Source: an uncultured Methylobacillus sp.
GTDB lineage: Bacteria > Pseudomonadota > Gammaproteobacteria > Burkholderiales > Methylophilaceae
Reading direction: 5' to 3'
Assembly (NCBI GenBank): GCA_946481235.1
Contig: CAMLME010000037.1
Location: forward strand, 1 to 13,411
DNA length: 13,411 bases
Shown: one piece after another, positions 6,452-13,411 of the stretch
How positions within the stretch are numbered: the first letter of the stretch is position 1
Layout of the letters: every line of letters begins with the position of its first letter
Made by a program: the position numbers and the translations under genes
The notes under the pieces: generated by a model
Seen by the model: the letters and a program-made list of their open reading frames with translations, nothing else
Told to the model about the DNA's origin: nothing
The model's database searches: none

Positions 6452-6820
6452 ATGAAACGCGCGTTGTTGTATGCCCTGATTGTCGGCGTCTGGCTGCCGG
6501 CGGCACCGCTGTTTGCCGCCGGGCCGGCCGATGCCGAATTCCCGGTTTTCGATGACCCGCAACTGACCCGAGGCCGAGCCGTCTGGCTCGGCACATGCAA
6601 GGCCTGCCATGCCACCGGTTTTGCCGATGCACCCAGTGTGCGTGACAAGGAAGCCTGGCAGCCGCGCCTGGCGAAGGGGAAGGAAACGCTCTACCAGCAT
6701 GCCCTGCAGGGGTTTTTTGGCCCCATGGGCACCATGATGCCGCCGCGAGGCGGCAACGATCGGCTGACTGACGAAGAGGTGAAGTCGGCCGTGGACTATA
6801 TGACGACCCTCGTGAAGTAA
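6452..6820 (+). CDS. Small c5-like monohaem cytochrome c
   Basis: A 122-aa periplasmic cytochrome c. The signal peptide covers about residues 1-23 (hydrophobic core, then PLFAAG). The haem motif is CKACH (49-53). The likely axial methionine is Met96 in MGTMMPPRGG, and the C-terminal helix with LTDEEVKSAVDYM is typical of class I c5/c555-type cytochromes. About 100 mature residues is normal for the group. It probably shuttles electrons between the multihaem cytochrome and a terminal oxidase, reductase or donor. The ribosome-binding site is weak, and the gene starts 7 bases after the previous stop, so translational coupling is plausible. Its partner cannot be named from the sequence. Confidence 0.9.
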   Translation: MKRALLYALIVGVWLPAAPLFAAGPADAEFPVFDDPQLTRGRAVWLGTCKACHATGFADAPSVRDKEAWQPRLAKGKETLYQHALQGFFGPMGTMMPPRGGNDRLTDEEVKSAVDYMTTLVK

Positions 6821-6824
6821 TCAA

Positions 6825-6829
6825 AGGAG
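6825..6829 (+). promoter_or_regulatory. Shine-Dalgarno deciding the globin start
   Basis: AGGAG ends 7 bases before the ATG at 6837. It is only 1 base from the in-frame TTG at 6831, so ATG is the correct start. Confidence 0.75.
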
Positions 6830-6836
6830 ATTGAGC

Positions 6837-7247
6837 ATGACCCCGCAACAAGTTGTACTGGTACAAACATCCTGGCAAAAAGTGGTTCCCATCAAGGACA
6901 AAGCAGCCGAGCTGTTCTACGGCAAGCTGTTCGAACTCGACCCTGCGCTGAAGCCGATGTTCAGGGGTGATATGGCGGAACAAGGGCGCAAGCTGACGGC
7001 CATGCTCAATACCGTCGTGGTGAAACTCGACAACCTGGGTGAGATCGTTCCCGCGGTGCAGGATCTGGGCAAGCGGCACGTGGCCTACGGTGTGGATGAT
7101 GCGCACTACGACACCGTGGGGGCAGCCTTGCTGTGGACGCTGGGAGCGGGCTTGGGCGATGCGTTCACGCCGGAGGTGAAAGAGGCCTGGACCAAGGCTT
7201 ATGTGACGCTTGCAGGGGCAATGAAAGAGGCTGCCGCGACCGTCTAG
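6837..7247 (+). CDS. Single-domain bacterial globin
   Basis: A 136-aa cytoplasmic globin of the Vitreoscilla-haemoglobin/flavohaemoglobin type, without the reductase domain. Aligned by eye with Vitreoscilla haemoglobin, Tyr28 (in LFYGKLF) is B10, Gln49 is E7, His81 (in GKRHVAYGV) is the proximal F8 histidine and Tyr91 (in DDAHYDTVG) matches the conserved G-helix tyrosine. B10 Tyr with E7 Gln is the usual pocket of bacterial globins that bind O2 and convert NO to nitrate. No signal peptide is present. It lies between the cytochrome genes and ccmA, 16 bases from the first and 9 from the second, so it is transcribed with both. Possible roles are NO detoxification, O2 delivery or haem handling; the first best fits a nitrogen-oxide pathway, but this is inference. 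Such proteins are sometimes annotated as hemin receptor, which the sequence does not support. Confidence 0.92.
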   Translation: MTPQQVVLVQTSWQKVVPIKDKAAELFYGKLFELDPALKPMFRGDMAEQGRKLTAMLNTVVVKLDNLGEIVPAVQDLGKRHVAYGVDDAHYDTVGAALLWTLGAGLGDAFTPEVKEAWTKAYVTLAGAMKEAAATV

Positions 7248-7256
7248 GAGTTCGGC

Positions 7257-7922
7257 GTGCTGACAGTTGAGTCCTTGTGCGGCTTGCGCGGAGGCCGGTT
7301 GCTGTTCGCCGGCCTGGATGCCTGTGTCGGCCCCGGCGAGGCCTTGCACCTGGTCGGGGCTAACGGTAGCGGCAAAACCACCTTGCTGCGCATGCTTGCC
7401 GGGCTGGCTCCGGCCGCCGGCGGGCAGGTGTTGTGGTGTGGCAGTCCTGTTGCTCGCCTGGGACGCCAATACTGGCGCGAAATCGCATGGCTGGGGCATC
7501 GCAACGGTTTGAAGGCGGAGCGCACCGCGCTGGAAAATTTGCGCGATGCCGCGCTGATGCAAGGTCGCCCGGCTGATGTCGACAGTTTGCGCCATGCGCT
7601 TGCGCAGATGGGCGTGGCGCAGTTTGCCGAGCTTCCGGTCGTGCAACTGTCGCAGGGCCAGCAGCGTCGCGTCGCATTGGCACGCATCGCGGCGAGCGGT
7701 GCCAGGCTATGGCTGCTGGACGAGCCCACTACGGCGCTCGATAGCGCCGGCAGTGCACTGTTCGACGCAATGTGCGACAGCCATTTGCGCCATGGTGGCA
7801 TGCTCGTGTTCGCCAATCATCATCCCTTGTCCGGACTACGCGTACGCGAGCTGGCGCTGGCCGATTATATGGATACAACCTACCTGGAAAACGCGGCATG
7901 CTCGCTTGCCTACGCCATCTGA
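7257..7922 (+). CDS. ccmA: Cytochrome c maturation ABC ATPase CcmA
   Basis: ATP-binding subunit of the CcmABCD complex; ATP hydrolysis releases haem-charged CcmE from CcmC. The 221-aa protein shows Walker A GANGSGKT (34-41), the ABC signature LSQGQ (131-135), Walker B LWLLDEP (151-157) and the switch histidines in FANHHP (185-190). The start is GTG at 7257, placed 6 bases after AGGAG (7246-7250) that overlaps the globin stop codon. The last 20 or so residues exceed the usual family length and overlap the start of ccmB by 25 bases, so the tail is probably variable. It is the first gene of a complete ccm run. Confidence 0.96.
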   Translation: MLTVESLCGLRGGRLLFAGLDACVGPGEALHLVGANGSGKTTLLRMLAGLAPAAGGQVLWCGSPVARLGRQYWREIAWLGHRNGLKAERTALENLRDAALMQGRPADVDSLRHALAQMGVAQFAELPVVQLSQGQQRRVALARIAASGARLWLLDEPTTALDSAGSALFDAMCDSHLRHGGMLVFANHHPLSGLRVRELALADYMDTTYLENAACSLAYAI

Positions 7923-8566
7923 TTGCGCGTGAAGTCTCGTCTACCCTGCGCCACCCGGCGCAGGCGCTGACGCCGCTGGCATTTTTTGCCGTGGCGGTCA
8001 GCCTGTTTCCGCTGGCGGTGGGGACGGATAAGGCGCTGCTGCTGCGTCTTGCCCCCGGCGTTGTCTGGGTGGTGGCGTTGCTGTCGCTGCTGCTCGGACT
8101 GGAACGCCTGTTTGAGGACGATGCGCGCGACGGCAGCCTGGAACTGATGGCGATGTCTCCGCAGCCACTGGAACTGGTGGCCCTCGGCAAGGTGTGCGGG
8201 TTCTGGCTGACCGCCTGCCTGCCACTGATCTTGCTGTCGCCGGTGCTGGGCTTGCAACTGGGCATGTCATCGGAAGGCCTGGTCCGGCTGGCATTGTCAT
8301 TGCTGGTGGGCAGCCCCGCGCTATGCCTGATCGGCGCCGTGGCCGCAGCGCTGATGCTGTCGGTGCAGCGTACCTCGCTGCTGGCGTTGCTGGTGCTGCC
8401 GGTGGCCGTGCCGATTGTCATATTCGGCAGCGCGGCCGCCGGTGCTTACGATGCTGCGATGCTGGAGGCCAACCTGTCCCTGCTTGGCGCCTGTTCCCTG
8501 CTGACTGCCGTGACTGCCCCGTGGGCCGCGGCGGCAGCACTGAAACTCGGCATGGAGTCCGCATGA
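7898..8566 (+). CDS. ccmB: Haem exporter membrane protein CcmB
   Basis: Integral membrane partner of CcmA in the CcmABCD haem-handling complex. The ATG at 7898 gives 222 aa, close to the E. coli length of about 220, and about six hydrophobic segments. The frame is open further upstream, but that part is an out-of-frame reading of ccmA. The N-terminal cytoplasmic stretch (LIAREVSSTLRHP) and the segment LFEDDARDGSLELMAMSP (71-88) are family hallmarks. It overlaps ccmA by 25 bases and ends in an ATGA overlap with ccmC, so its translation is probably coupled on both sides. Confidence 0.95.
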   Translation: MLACLRHLIAREVSSTLRHPAQALTPLAFFAVAVSLFPLAVGTDKALLLRLAPGVVWVVALLSLLLGLERLFEDDARDGSLELMAMSPQPLELVALGKVCGFWLTACLPLILLSPVLGLQLGMSSEGLVRLALSLLVGSPALCLIGAVAAALMLSVQRTSLLALLVLPVAVPIVIFGSAAAGAYDAAMLEANLSLLGACSLLTAVTAPWAAAAALKLGMESA

Positions 8567-9306
8567 CGCTAACCCTGAATATCTGGAAATACGCCTCTCC
8601 CCAGCAATTCTATCCGCTGGCCGGACGCATGATCCCCTGGTTCGCCGGGCTGGCCGCATTGGCCGGGCTCGTCGGCCTTTACCTCGGCTTGTGGGTGGCG
8701 CCGCCCGACTATCGACAAGGCGAGGTGTACCGTATTTTGTTCGTCCATGTCGGCGCCGCCTGGATGTCCATGTTCATCTACCTGATGATGGCGCTCTACG
8801 CCGGGCTGGGGCTGGTGCTCAATACGCGGCTGTCGTCCATGATGGCCCGGTCGCTGGCGCCCACCGGCGCGATGTTCACGTTGCTCACTCTGGTGACTGG
8901 CGCGCTGTGGGGCAAACCGACCTGGGGAACGTATTGGGTGTGGGATGCCCGGCTCACCTCGGAGCTGCTGCTGCTGTTTCTTTATCTTGGCTACATGGCG
9001 CTGCAGTCCGCCCTCGGCGACGATGCGCGCCGCGCCGCCCGTGCTGGCGGCATTCTGGCACTGGTGGGGCTGGTCAACCTGCCGGTTATCTATTTTTCCG
9101 TGGTGTGGTGGAACACGCTGCACCAGGGTGCCTCCGTCAGCCTGACGGCCGCGCCCAGCATGGCTGGCATCATGCTGGCAGCCATGCTGGCGATGACGTT
9201 CGCATTCTGGATGTATACCGCTGCTATTTCGCTCAGCCGCGTGCGCTGCCTGATCCGGCAGGAAGATTTATATCGGCGGCGAATGTTCAATGGAAGGGGT
9301 ATTTGA
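8563..9306 (+). CDS. ccmC: Haem transporter/handling protein CcmC
   Basis: Inner-membrane protein that presents haem to CcmE through the periplasmic tryptophan-rich WWD domain. The 247-aa product has six predicted membrane helices. The WWD motif runs from about Trp116 to Asp128 and includes TWGTYWVWDARLT. The two haem-ligand histidines are His62 (FVHVGAAW) and His187 (NTLHQGAS). The ATG overlaps the ccmB stop (ATGA). An upstream-extended reading of this frame lies wholly inside ccmB and is not the start. Confidence 0.97.
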   Translation: MTLTLNIWKYASPQQFYPLAGRMIPWFAGLAALAGLVGLYLGLWVAPPDYRQGEVYRILFVHVGAAWMSMFIYLMMALYAGLGLVLNTRLSSMMARSLAPTGAMFTLLTLVTGALWGKPTWGTYWVWDARLTSELLLLFLYLGYMALQSALGDDARRAARAGGILALVGLVNLPVIYFSVVWWNTLHQGASVSLTAAPSMAGIMLAAMLAMTFAFWMYTAAISLSRVRCLIRQEDLYRRRMFNGRGI

Positions 9307-9437
9307 TGTATGTCTGGTCCGCCTACGGGCTCACTGCGTTGCTGATGGCGCTTGAAATCGCTTCCGTCTACCGTTGTCGCCGCGCAACGCGGCGACAGGC
9401 GGAAAGCTGTGCCATGCCGTTGGGAGAAAGGGCTTGA
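9306..9437 (+). CDS. ccmD: Small haem exporter subunit CcmD
   Basis: A 43-aa single-helix membrane protein that links CcmC, CcmAB and CcmE, needed to release holo-CcmE. It begins [17 protein letters not shown], the recognisable CcmD core with one hydrophobic helix, followed by a basic segment (RCRRATRRQ) expected in the cytoplasm. The ATG at 9306 shares one base with the ccmC stop, and the stop overlaps the TTG start of ccmE. The small size and the position between ccmC and ccmE support the call. Confidence 0.9.
   Translation: MYVWSAYGLTALLMALEIASVYRCRRATRRQAESCAMPLGERA
9422..9426 (+). promoter_or_regulatory. Shine-Dalgarno supporting the TTG start of ccmE
   Basis: GGGAG inside the end of ccmD ends 7 bases before the TTG at 9434. 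No ATG or GTG in frame gives a sensible CcmE N-terminus. Confidence 0.6.
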
Positions 9438-9895
9438 TAGCGTTTACCAAGCCGCGCCTGCGCCGTCTGCTGGCGGTGGTGGCTGTCCTGGTGGCGGCGG
9501 GCAGCGCCGTGGGGCTGATTCTCAACGCATTCAACAGCAATCTGGTGTTTTTCTTTTCGCCCAGCCAGGTGATGGCCGGCGAAGCTCCGGCTGACAGGGA
9601 TTTCCGTCTTGGCGGCCTTGTCGAGAGCGGTAGCTTGCAGCGCACTGATGGCGGATTACAGGCGGAGTTCGTGCTGACCGACAAGGCAAAAAGCATCCCT
9701 GTAGTCTATCGCGGCATTCTGCCCGACCTGTTCGGCGAGGGGCAGGGCGCCGTAACGATGGGGCGCATGGGGGCGGATGGCCGTTTCGTGGCCGAGCAGG
9801 TGCTGGCCAAGCATGACGAGAATTACATGCCGCCGGAAGTGGCTGCCTCCCTCAAAGAGGCTATGGCGGATACTGCGACAGAGACGGTGCAATGA
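9434..9895 (+). CDS. ccmE: Periplasmic haem chaperone CcmE
   Basis: Membrane-anchored chaperone that binds haem covalently through a histidine and delivers it to CcmF/CcmH. With the TTG start at 9434 the protein is 153 aa: a short basic N-terminus (KPRLRR), one membrane helix (about 12-30), then the family motif [11 protein letters not shown] (36-46) and an OB-fold beta domain. The haem-binding histidine is His127 in LAKHDENY, with Tyr131 completing HxxxY. The start overlaps the ccmD stop (TTGA) and has an upstream GGGAG. An earlier in-frame TTG at 9374 would add 20 residues unlike the family. The end overlaps ccmF by ATGA. Confidence 0.95.
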   Translation: MIAFTKPRLRRLLAVVAVLVAAGSAVGLILNAFNSNLVFFFSPSQVMAGEAPADRDFRLGGLVESGSLQRTDGGLQAEFVLTDKAKSIPVVYRGILPDLFGEGQGAVTMGRMGADGRFVAEQVLAKHDENYMPPEVAASLKEAMADTATETVQ

Positions 9896-11874
9896 GCGCG
9901 GAACTCGGGCAGTGGTGCCTGGCGCTGGCGCTGGCGGTCGCTCTGCTGCAGGCGACACTTCCATTGGCGGGCGCGGCACGCGGCATAGCCGGCTGGATGC
10001 GCATCGGCGCCGATGCCGCGCGTGCGCAGGCGCTGTTGCTGGGGCTGGCGTTTGCCTGTCTGGCCAGCGCATTTCTGGCGAACGATTTTTCGCTGCGCTA
10101 TGTAGTCGCCCATTCGAATAGCGCGCTGCCGGCCGTTTACCGCTTCGCCGCAGTATGGGGCGGGCACGAAGGCTCGCTGCTGCTGTGGGCGCTGATGCTG
10201 TCGCTGTGGACGGTGCTGGTCGCCTGGCGCGCATCCCTGGTGCCGCCGGAATTCTCGGCGCGGGTGCTGGCGGTGCTGGGCATGATATCCGTCGGCTTCC
10301 TGTCTTTCCTGCTGTTTGCGTCCAATCCTTTTGATCGGCTGCTGCCGGCGCCTCTGGACGGCGCTGACCTCAATCCGTTGCTGCAAGACCCGGGTTTGAT
10401 CGTGCATCCCCCATTGCTGTATGCAGGTTACGTCGGCTATGCCGTGCCATTCGCCGCGGCCATGGCCTGCCTGCTCGCCCGCCGCGTTGAACAGGGCTGG
10501 ATACGCTGGTGCCGGCCATGGGCGCTGGGGGCCTGGGTATTTCTCACCGTCGGCATCGTGTTGGGCAGCGCCTGGGCTTATTACGAGCTGGGCTGGGGCG
10601 GGTGGTGGTTCTGGGACCCGGTGGAAAACGCTTCTTTCATGCCCTGGCTGGCCGGGACTGCCTTGCTGCATTCGCTGGCGGTGACGGAGCGGCGCAACAG
10701 CTTTGTCGGATGGACGCTGTTCCTTGCCATTTGCGCGTTTGGGCTGAGCCTGCTGGGAACTTTTCTGGTGCGTTCCGGCGTGCTGACTTCGGTGCATGCG
10801 TTCGCCACCGATCCGCGCCGCGGTATTTTCATACTGGGACTGATCGCGCTGCTGGTGGGCGGCGCGCTGGCCCTGTTCGCGCTCAATTTGCCGCATATTG
10901 CGCGGCAATCCCGCTTCCGCCCGGTTTCGCGCGAAGGCCTGCTGCTGCTGAACAACGTTTTCCTGAGCGTGGCCACCGCCTCAGTACTGCTCGGCACCTT
11001 GTATCCGCTGGCGCTGGACGCGCTGGGCCTTGGCAAGATTTCGGTCGGACCGCCTTATTTCGAGGCGGTATTCGTGCCGCTGATGGCGCCCATGGTGTTC
11101 CTGATGGGCATCGGTCCGTTGGCGCGCTGGCAGCAGGCCTCGGTGCCGGAACTGGGACGCCGCTTGCGCGGCGCGCTGGTCGCGGCAATGGCGTTTGCCC
11201 TGCTGACACCCTGGCTGATGGGGCGCTGGAGCTGGGGCGTCGCCCTTGGGCTGGCGTTGGCCGGCTGGCTGGCTGCTGCGTTATGTGCCGGATTTTTTGA
11301 GCGCCTGAGCGCCGGCTACGATGGGCTCTCCCTGTGGCAGCGCCTGCTGCGCCAGCCAGGCGCGTTCTACGGCATGCAGGCCGCGCACCTCGGTATGGCG
11401 GTATTCGTCGCCGGAGTCACCCTGGTTGGCGGTTACGCCAGTGAACAGGTCGTACGCCTGAAGCCCGGAGAGTCGACGGATTTTTCCGGATACCGGTTCC
11501 TTTTCGTCGGCGAGGAGGGTGTCGCGGGCAGCAACTTTGAAGCAAGGCGCTTACGCATCGAAGTAAGCCGGCTTGGACAACAGCCGGTCATGATGTTGCC
11601 GGAAAAACGGTTTTACCCGGCGCAGCGCAAGATGACCACCGAAGCCGCCATCGAGCGCGGCATCACCCGGGATATTTATGTTTCGCTGGGCGAGGCGCAG
11701 GGCGATGGTGCCTGGACCATGCACCTGTTCTTCAAGCCGTTCATCAACTGGATCTGGGGCGGCGGCCTCATGATGGCGCTCGGCGGCTTGTTGGCCGCAG
11801 CCGACCGTCGCTATCGGCGGCGATCCGAGGAGTCGGTGGCGAGCACGGCTTTGGCACCTGCGGAGGCAGGCTGA
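9892..11874 (+). CDS. ccmF: Cytochrome c haem lyase subunit CcmF
   Basis: Large membrane component of the CcmFGH(I) haem ligation machine, which attaches haem to CXXCH cysteines in the periplasm. The 660 aa (E. coli about 647) contain many hydrophobic helices. The WWD domain at about 233-251 includes [15 protein letters not shown]. The four expected histidines are present: His172 (LIVHPPLLY), His260 (LLHSLAV), His302 (TSVHAF) and His499 (QAAHLGM). A hydrophilic periplasmic region precedes the last helix ([16 protein letters not shown]). The ATG overlaps the ccmE stop, and the stop shares one base with the ccmG start. Confidence 0.97.
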   Translation: MSAELGQWCLALALAVALLQATLPLAGAARGIAGWMRIGADAARAQALLLGLAFACLASAFLANDFSLRYVVAHSNSALPAVYRFAAVWGGHEGSLLLWALMLSLWTVLVAWRASLVPPEFSARVLAVLGMISVGFLSFLLFASNPFDRLLPAPLDGADLNPLLQDPGLIVHPPLLYAGYVGYAVPFAAAMACLLARRVEQGWIRWCRPWALGAWVFLTVGIVLGSAWAYYELGWGGWWFWDPVENASFMPWLAGTALLHSLAVTERRNSFVGWTLFLAICAFGLSLLGTFLVRSGVLTSVHAFATDPRRGIFILGLIALLVGGALALFALNLPHIARQSRFRPVSREGLLLLNNVFLSVATASVLLGTLYPLALDALGLGKISVGPPYFEAVFVPLMAPMVFLMGIGPLARWQQASVPELGRRLRGALVAAMAFALLTPWLMGRWSWGVALGLALAGWLAAALCAGFFERLSAGYDGLSLWQRLLRQPGAFYGMQAAHLGMAVFVAGVTLVGGYASEQVVRLKPGESTDFSGYRFLFVGEEGVAGSNFEARRLRIEVSRLGQQPVMMLPEKRFYPAQRKMTTEAAIERGITRDIYVSLGEAQGDGAWTMHLFFKPFINWIWGGGLMMALGGLLAAADRRYRRRSEESVASTALAPAEAG

Positions 11875-12428
11875 TGCAGCGCTTCCTGCCGCTTGCCCTG
11901 TTCGCCGTTTTGCTGGCGCTGCTCGGTGCCGGGTTGACGCTCAAGCCTTCGGAGTTGCCGTCGACCCTGATCGACAAGCCTGCCCCCGCATTCCGTTTGC
12001 CCTTGCTGGATAATCCTGCGCGCCACATGGATGTGGCTGCCTTGCAGGGCCAGGTGTGGCTGCTTAATGTGTGGGCTTCCTGGTGCGTATCCTGCCGCGC
12101 GGAACACGAAACGCTGATGCGCCTGACCAGCCTGGGTATCGCTCCGATTTATGGGCTCAATATGAAAGACGACCCGCGCGACGCCCAGCAATGGCTGCAG
12201 GAGAGAGGCAACCCCTACCGTAGCGTGTTTAGCGACGCCGATGGCCGTGCCAGCATGGACTACGGCGTCTACGGTGTGCCCGAAACTTTCATCATCGACC
12301 GCCACGGCCGGGTGCGCTATCGCCATGCCGGGCCGCTGGACGAAACCAGCTTGCGCAACGAAATCCTGCCGTTGCTGGCGGCGCTGAAAGCCGAGCGCGA
12401 CACTTACATCACCTTCGACGAGCGTTGA
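11874..12428 (+). CDS. ccmG: Thiol:disulfide oxidoreductase CcmG (DsbE)
   Basis: Membrane-anchored thioredoxin-like protein that keeps apocytochrome cysteines, or CcmH, reduced for haem attachment. The 184-aa product has an N-terminal anchor helix (about 4-22), the family entry motif KPAPAFRLPLL (35-45), the active site WASWCVSC with Cys71/Cys74, the acidic GLNMKDD segment, and the cis-proline loop GVYGVPETF (Pro136). CVSC replaces the E. coli CPTC, a common variation. It sits between ccmF and ccmH as usual. Confidence 0.96.
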   Translation: MQRFLPLALFAVLLALLGAGLTLKPSELPSTLIDKPAPAFRLPLLDNPARHMDVAALQGQVWLLNVWASWCVSCRAEHETLMRLTSLGIAPIYGLNMKDDPRDAQQWLQERGNPYRSVFSDADGRASMDYGVYGVPETFIIDRHGRVRYRHAGPLDETSLRNEILPLLAALKAERDTYITFDER

Positions 12429-12429
12429 C

Positions 12430-12834
12430 ATGAACAGACTGACGATTATCCTGATGGCTTGCTTCATGCTGGGGAGTGCGCTGGCGCAGGCTGCTCCGCA
12501 CCCTGAAGACGATGCCCTGCACGCCCGCGTGATGAATCTGGCAGCGGAGCTGCGCTGTGTGGTATGCCAGAATCAGTCGCTGGCGGACTCCAACGCCGAG
12601 CTTGCGCTGGATTTGCGGGAGCAGATCACCCAGCAGATGCTGGCCGGTCGAACGGAGGAGGAGATCGTCGATTACCTGGTGCAGCGTTACGGCCAATTCA
12701 TCCTTTATCGTCCGGTTTTCGAAACCACGACCTGGCTGTTGTGGCTGGGGCCGGTGTTGATGTTGTGCGGTGCCCTGCTGATCTATGCCCGATTTACGCG
12801 CAATCCGTCGTGGGAAAACGGGGGTGCGAAGTGA
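12430..12834 (+). CDS. ccmH: Apocytochrome thioreductase subunit CcmH
   Basis: Periplasmic, membrane-anchored thiol protein that resolves disulfides in apocytochromes for CcmF. It has 134 aa: a signal peptide (about 1-22), the diagnostic LRCVVCQNQS motif (41-50, Cys43/Cys46), and one C-terminal membrane helix (about 96-114). This is the short CcmH form, without the CcmI fusion found in E. coli. It begins 1 base after the ccmG stop and ends in a GTGA overlap with the following ccmI-like gene. Confidence 0.96.
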   Translation: MNRLTIILMACFMLGSALAQAAPHPEDDALHARVMNLAAELRCVVCQNQSLADSNAELALDLREQITQQMLAGRTEEEIVDYLVQRYGQFILYRPVFETTTWLLWLGPVLMLCGALLIYARFTRNPSWENGGAK

Positions 12835-13411
12835 GTGGGATAATGCTGTTTGCCTTCTTTGCCCTTGCGCTGACGATAGGCGTGGCGCTGATTCTGCTGC
12901 CTGGCTTGCGCGCAGGTGCGGATGCCGTTACGTCTCACGCCGGACGTGCTGCGGCATTCTGGGGGCCTTTGTGCAGTCTGCCCCTGCTGGCGCTTGTGCT
13001 ATATGTGGCGGTGGGCCGTCCCGACGCATTGCAAGGACATCCGGCGGTTCCTGACACCGATCCCGTTTCAGCCCCGGCCTGGCGCATCGAAGGCAGCATC
13101 GAAATCGCCCCCTCCCTGCGCGACCGTGTGCCCGCCGATGCAATAGTGCTGGTGATCGCCAAGGATACCGAGGGCAATCCCATGCCGCTGGCGGTGTCCC
13201 GTATCCAGTCCGGTAAATGGCCGCTGCATTTTCGGCTGGACGAAAGCATGGCCATGATGGAGGGCGCTTCCCTGCAGCGTCATCGGGCGGTCAACCTCAT
13301 CGTCCGGATATCCCGCACAGGGCAGGCCAAGCCTGTTGCGGGGGATATGGAGGGTAGGGTCGATGCGGTTGAGGTGGGGGCCACTACCCCCGTGAAGCTG
13401 ACGATCGATGA
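12831..13411 (+). CDS. ccmI: CcmI-like protein lacking the TPR region (3' end outside window)
   Basis: CcmI normally recruits apocytochrome c to CcmFH through periplasmic TPR repeats. The GTG start overlaps the ccmH stop (GTGA), and 193 codons are visible. Two membrane helices are predicted (about 4-25 and 44-62), and the segment after the second, LYVAVGRPDAL, is family-like. Normal CcmI has a leucine-zipper-like cytoplasmic loop between the helices and TPRs after the second. Here the loop is about 18 residues, and after a linker of about 20 residues the protein goes straight into the C-terminal domain. That domain is recognised by GSIEIAPSL (88-96), NPMPLAVSR (116-124), FRLDESMAM (134-142) and VRISRTGQAKPVAGD (158-172). 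The frame is still open at the window edge, close to where the family domain ends. A TPR module could be encoded further downstream. Confidence 0.85.
   Translation, partial: MSGIMLFAFFALALTIGVALILLPGLRAGADAVTSHAGRAAAFWGPLCSLPLLALVLYVAVGRPDALQGHPAVPDTDPVSAPAWRIEGSIEIAPSLRDRVPADAIVLVIAKDTEGNPMPLAVSRIQSGKWPLHFRLDESMAMMEGASLQRHRAVNLIVRISRTGQAKPVAGDMEGRVDAVEVGATTPVKLTID

Noticed and set aside
9823..10908. Long minus-strand frame (361 codons) opposite ccmF
   Set aside because: Gln/Arg/His-rich shadow of ccmF with no domain and no start context of its own.
1..13411. CRISPR array, insertion sequence, tRNA or rRNA
   Set aside because: I saw no regularly spaced repeats, transposase motifs with terminal inverted repeats, tRNA-like cloverleaf or rRNA sequence on either strand.

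Overview
The window looks like chromosomal DNA of a Gram-negative bacterium, probably a betaproteobacterium of the Nitrosomonadales/Gallionellaceae type. This is inferred from the moderately high GC content, the E. coli-like ClpB and DedA proteins, a System I (Ccm) cytochrome c maturation operon, and an unusual density of c-type cytochromes. That combination suits a lithotroph or anaerobically respiring organism. The genus cannot be fixed from the sequence alone. Every gene I can support lies on the + strand.

Region 1 (1-2077) is housekeeping and envelope: the 3' end of clpB, a small exported protein with four EF-hand-like loops that arose by internal duplication, a clear intrinsic terminator, and a divergent DedA-family membrane protein. 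A strong hairpin lies between clpB and the EF-hand gene.

Region 2 (2078-2380) is a gene-free leader of about 300 bases. It holds a weak candidate promoter and, just before the next gene, a bulged hairpin followed by a T-run that could be an attenuator or an operator.

Region 3 (2381-7247) is the most unusual part. It encodes, in order: a fusion of a NirB-like FAD/NAD(P)H oxidoreductase, a BFD-type [2Fe-2S] domain and a five-helix membrane domain with four histidines placed like a di-heme b cytochrome; a membrane-anchored cytochrome with eleven haem-attachment motifs, one of them CX4CH; a Tll0287-like (DUF3365) monohaem cytochrome; a small c5-like monohaem cytochrome; and a cytoplasmic single-domain globin. 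Read together, these describe a candidate path for electrons from NAD(P)H, through flavin, 2Fe-2S and two b haems across the membrane, to periplasmic c haems. The terminal substrate is unknown; a nitrogen oxide is one option, because of the globin and because the large cytochrome resembles the hydroxylamine-oxidoreductase-like multihaem family.

Region 4 (7257-13411) is a complete ccmABCDEFGH run followed by a partial ccmI-like gene, with overlapping or nearly touching reading frames. It starts 9 bases after the globin gene, so the cytochromes and the machinery that attaches their haems appear to be one long transcription unit. The ccmI-like gene lacks the TPR region expected between its membrane helices and its C-terminal domain.
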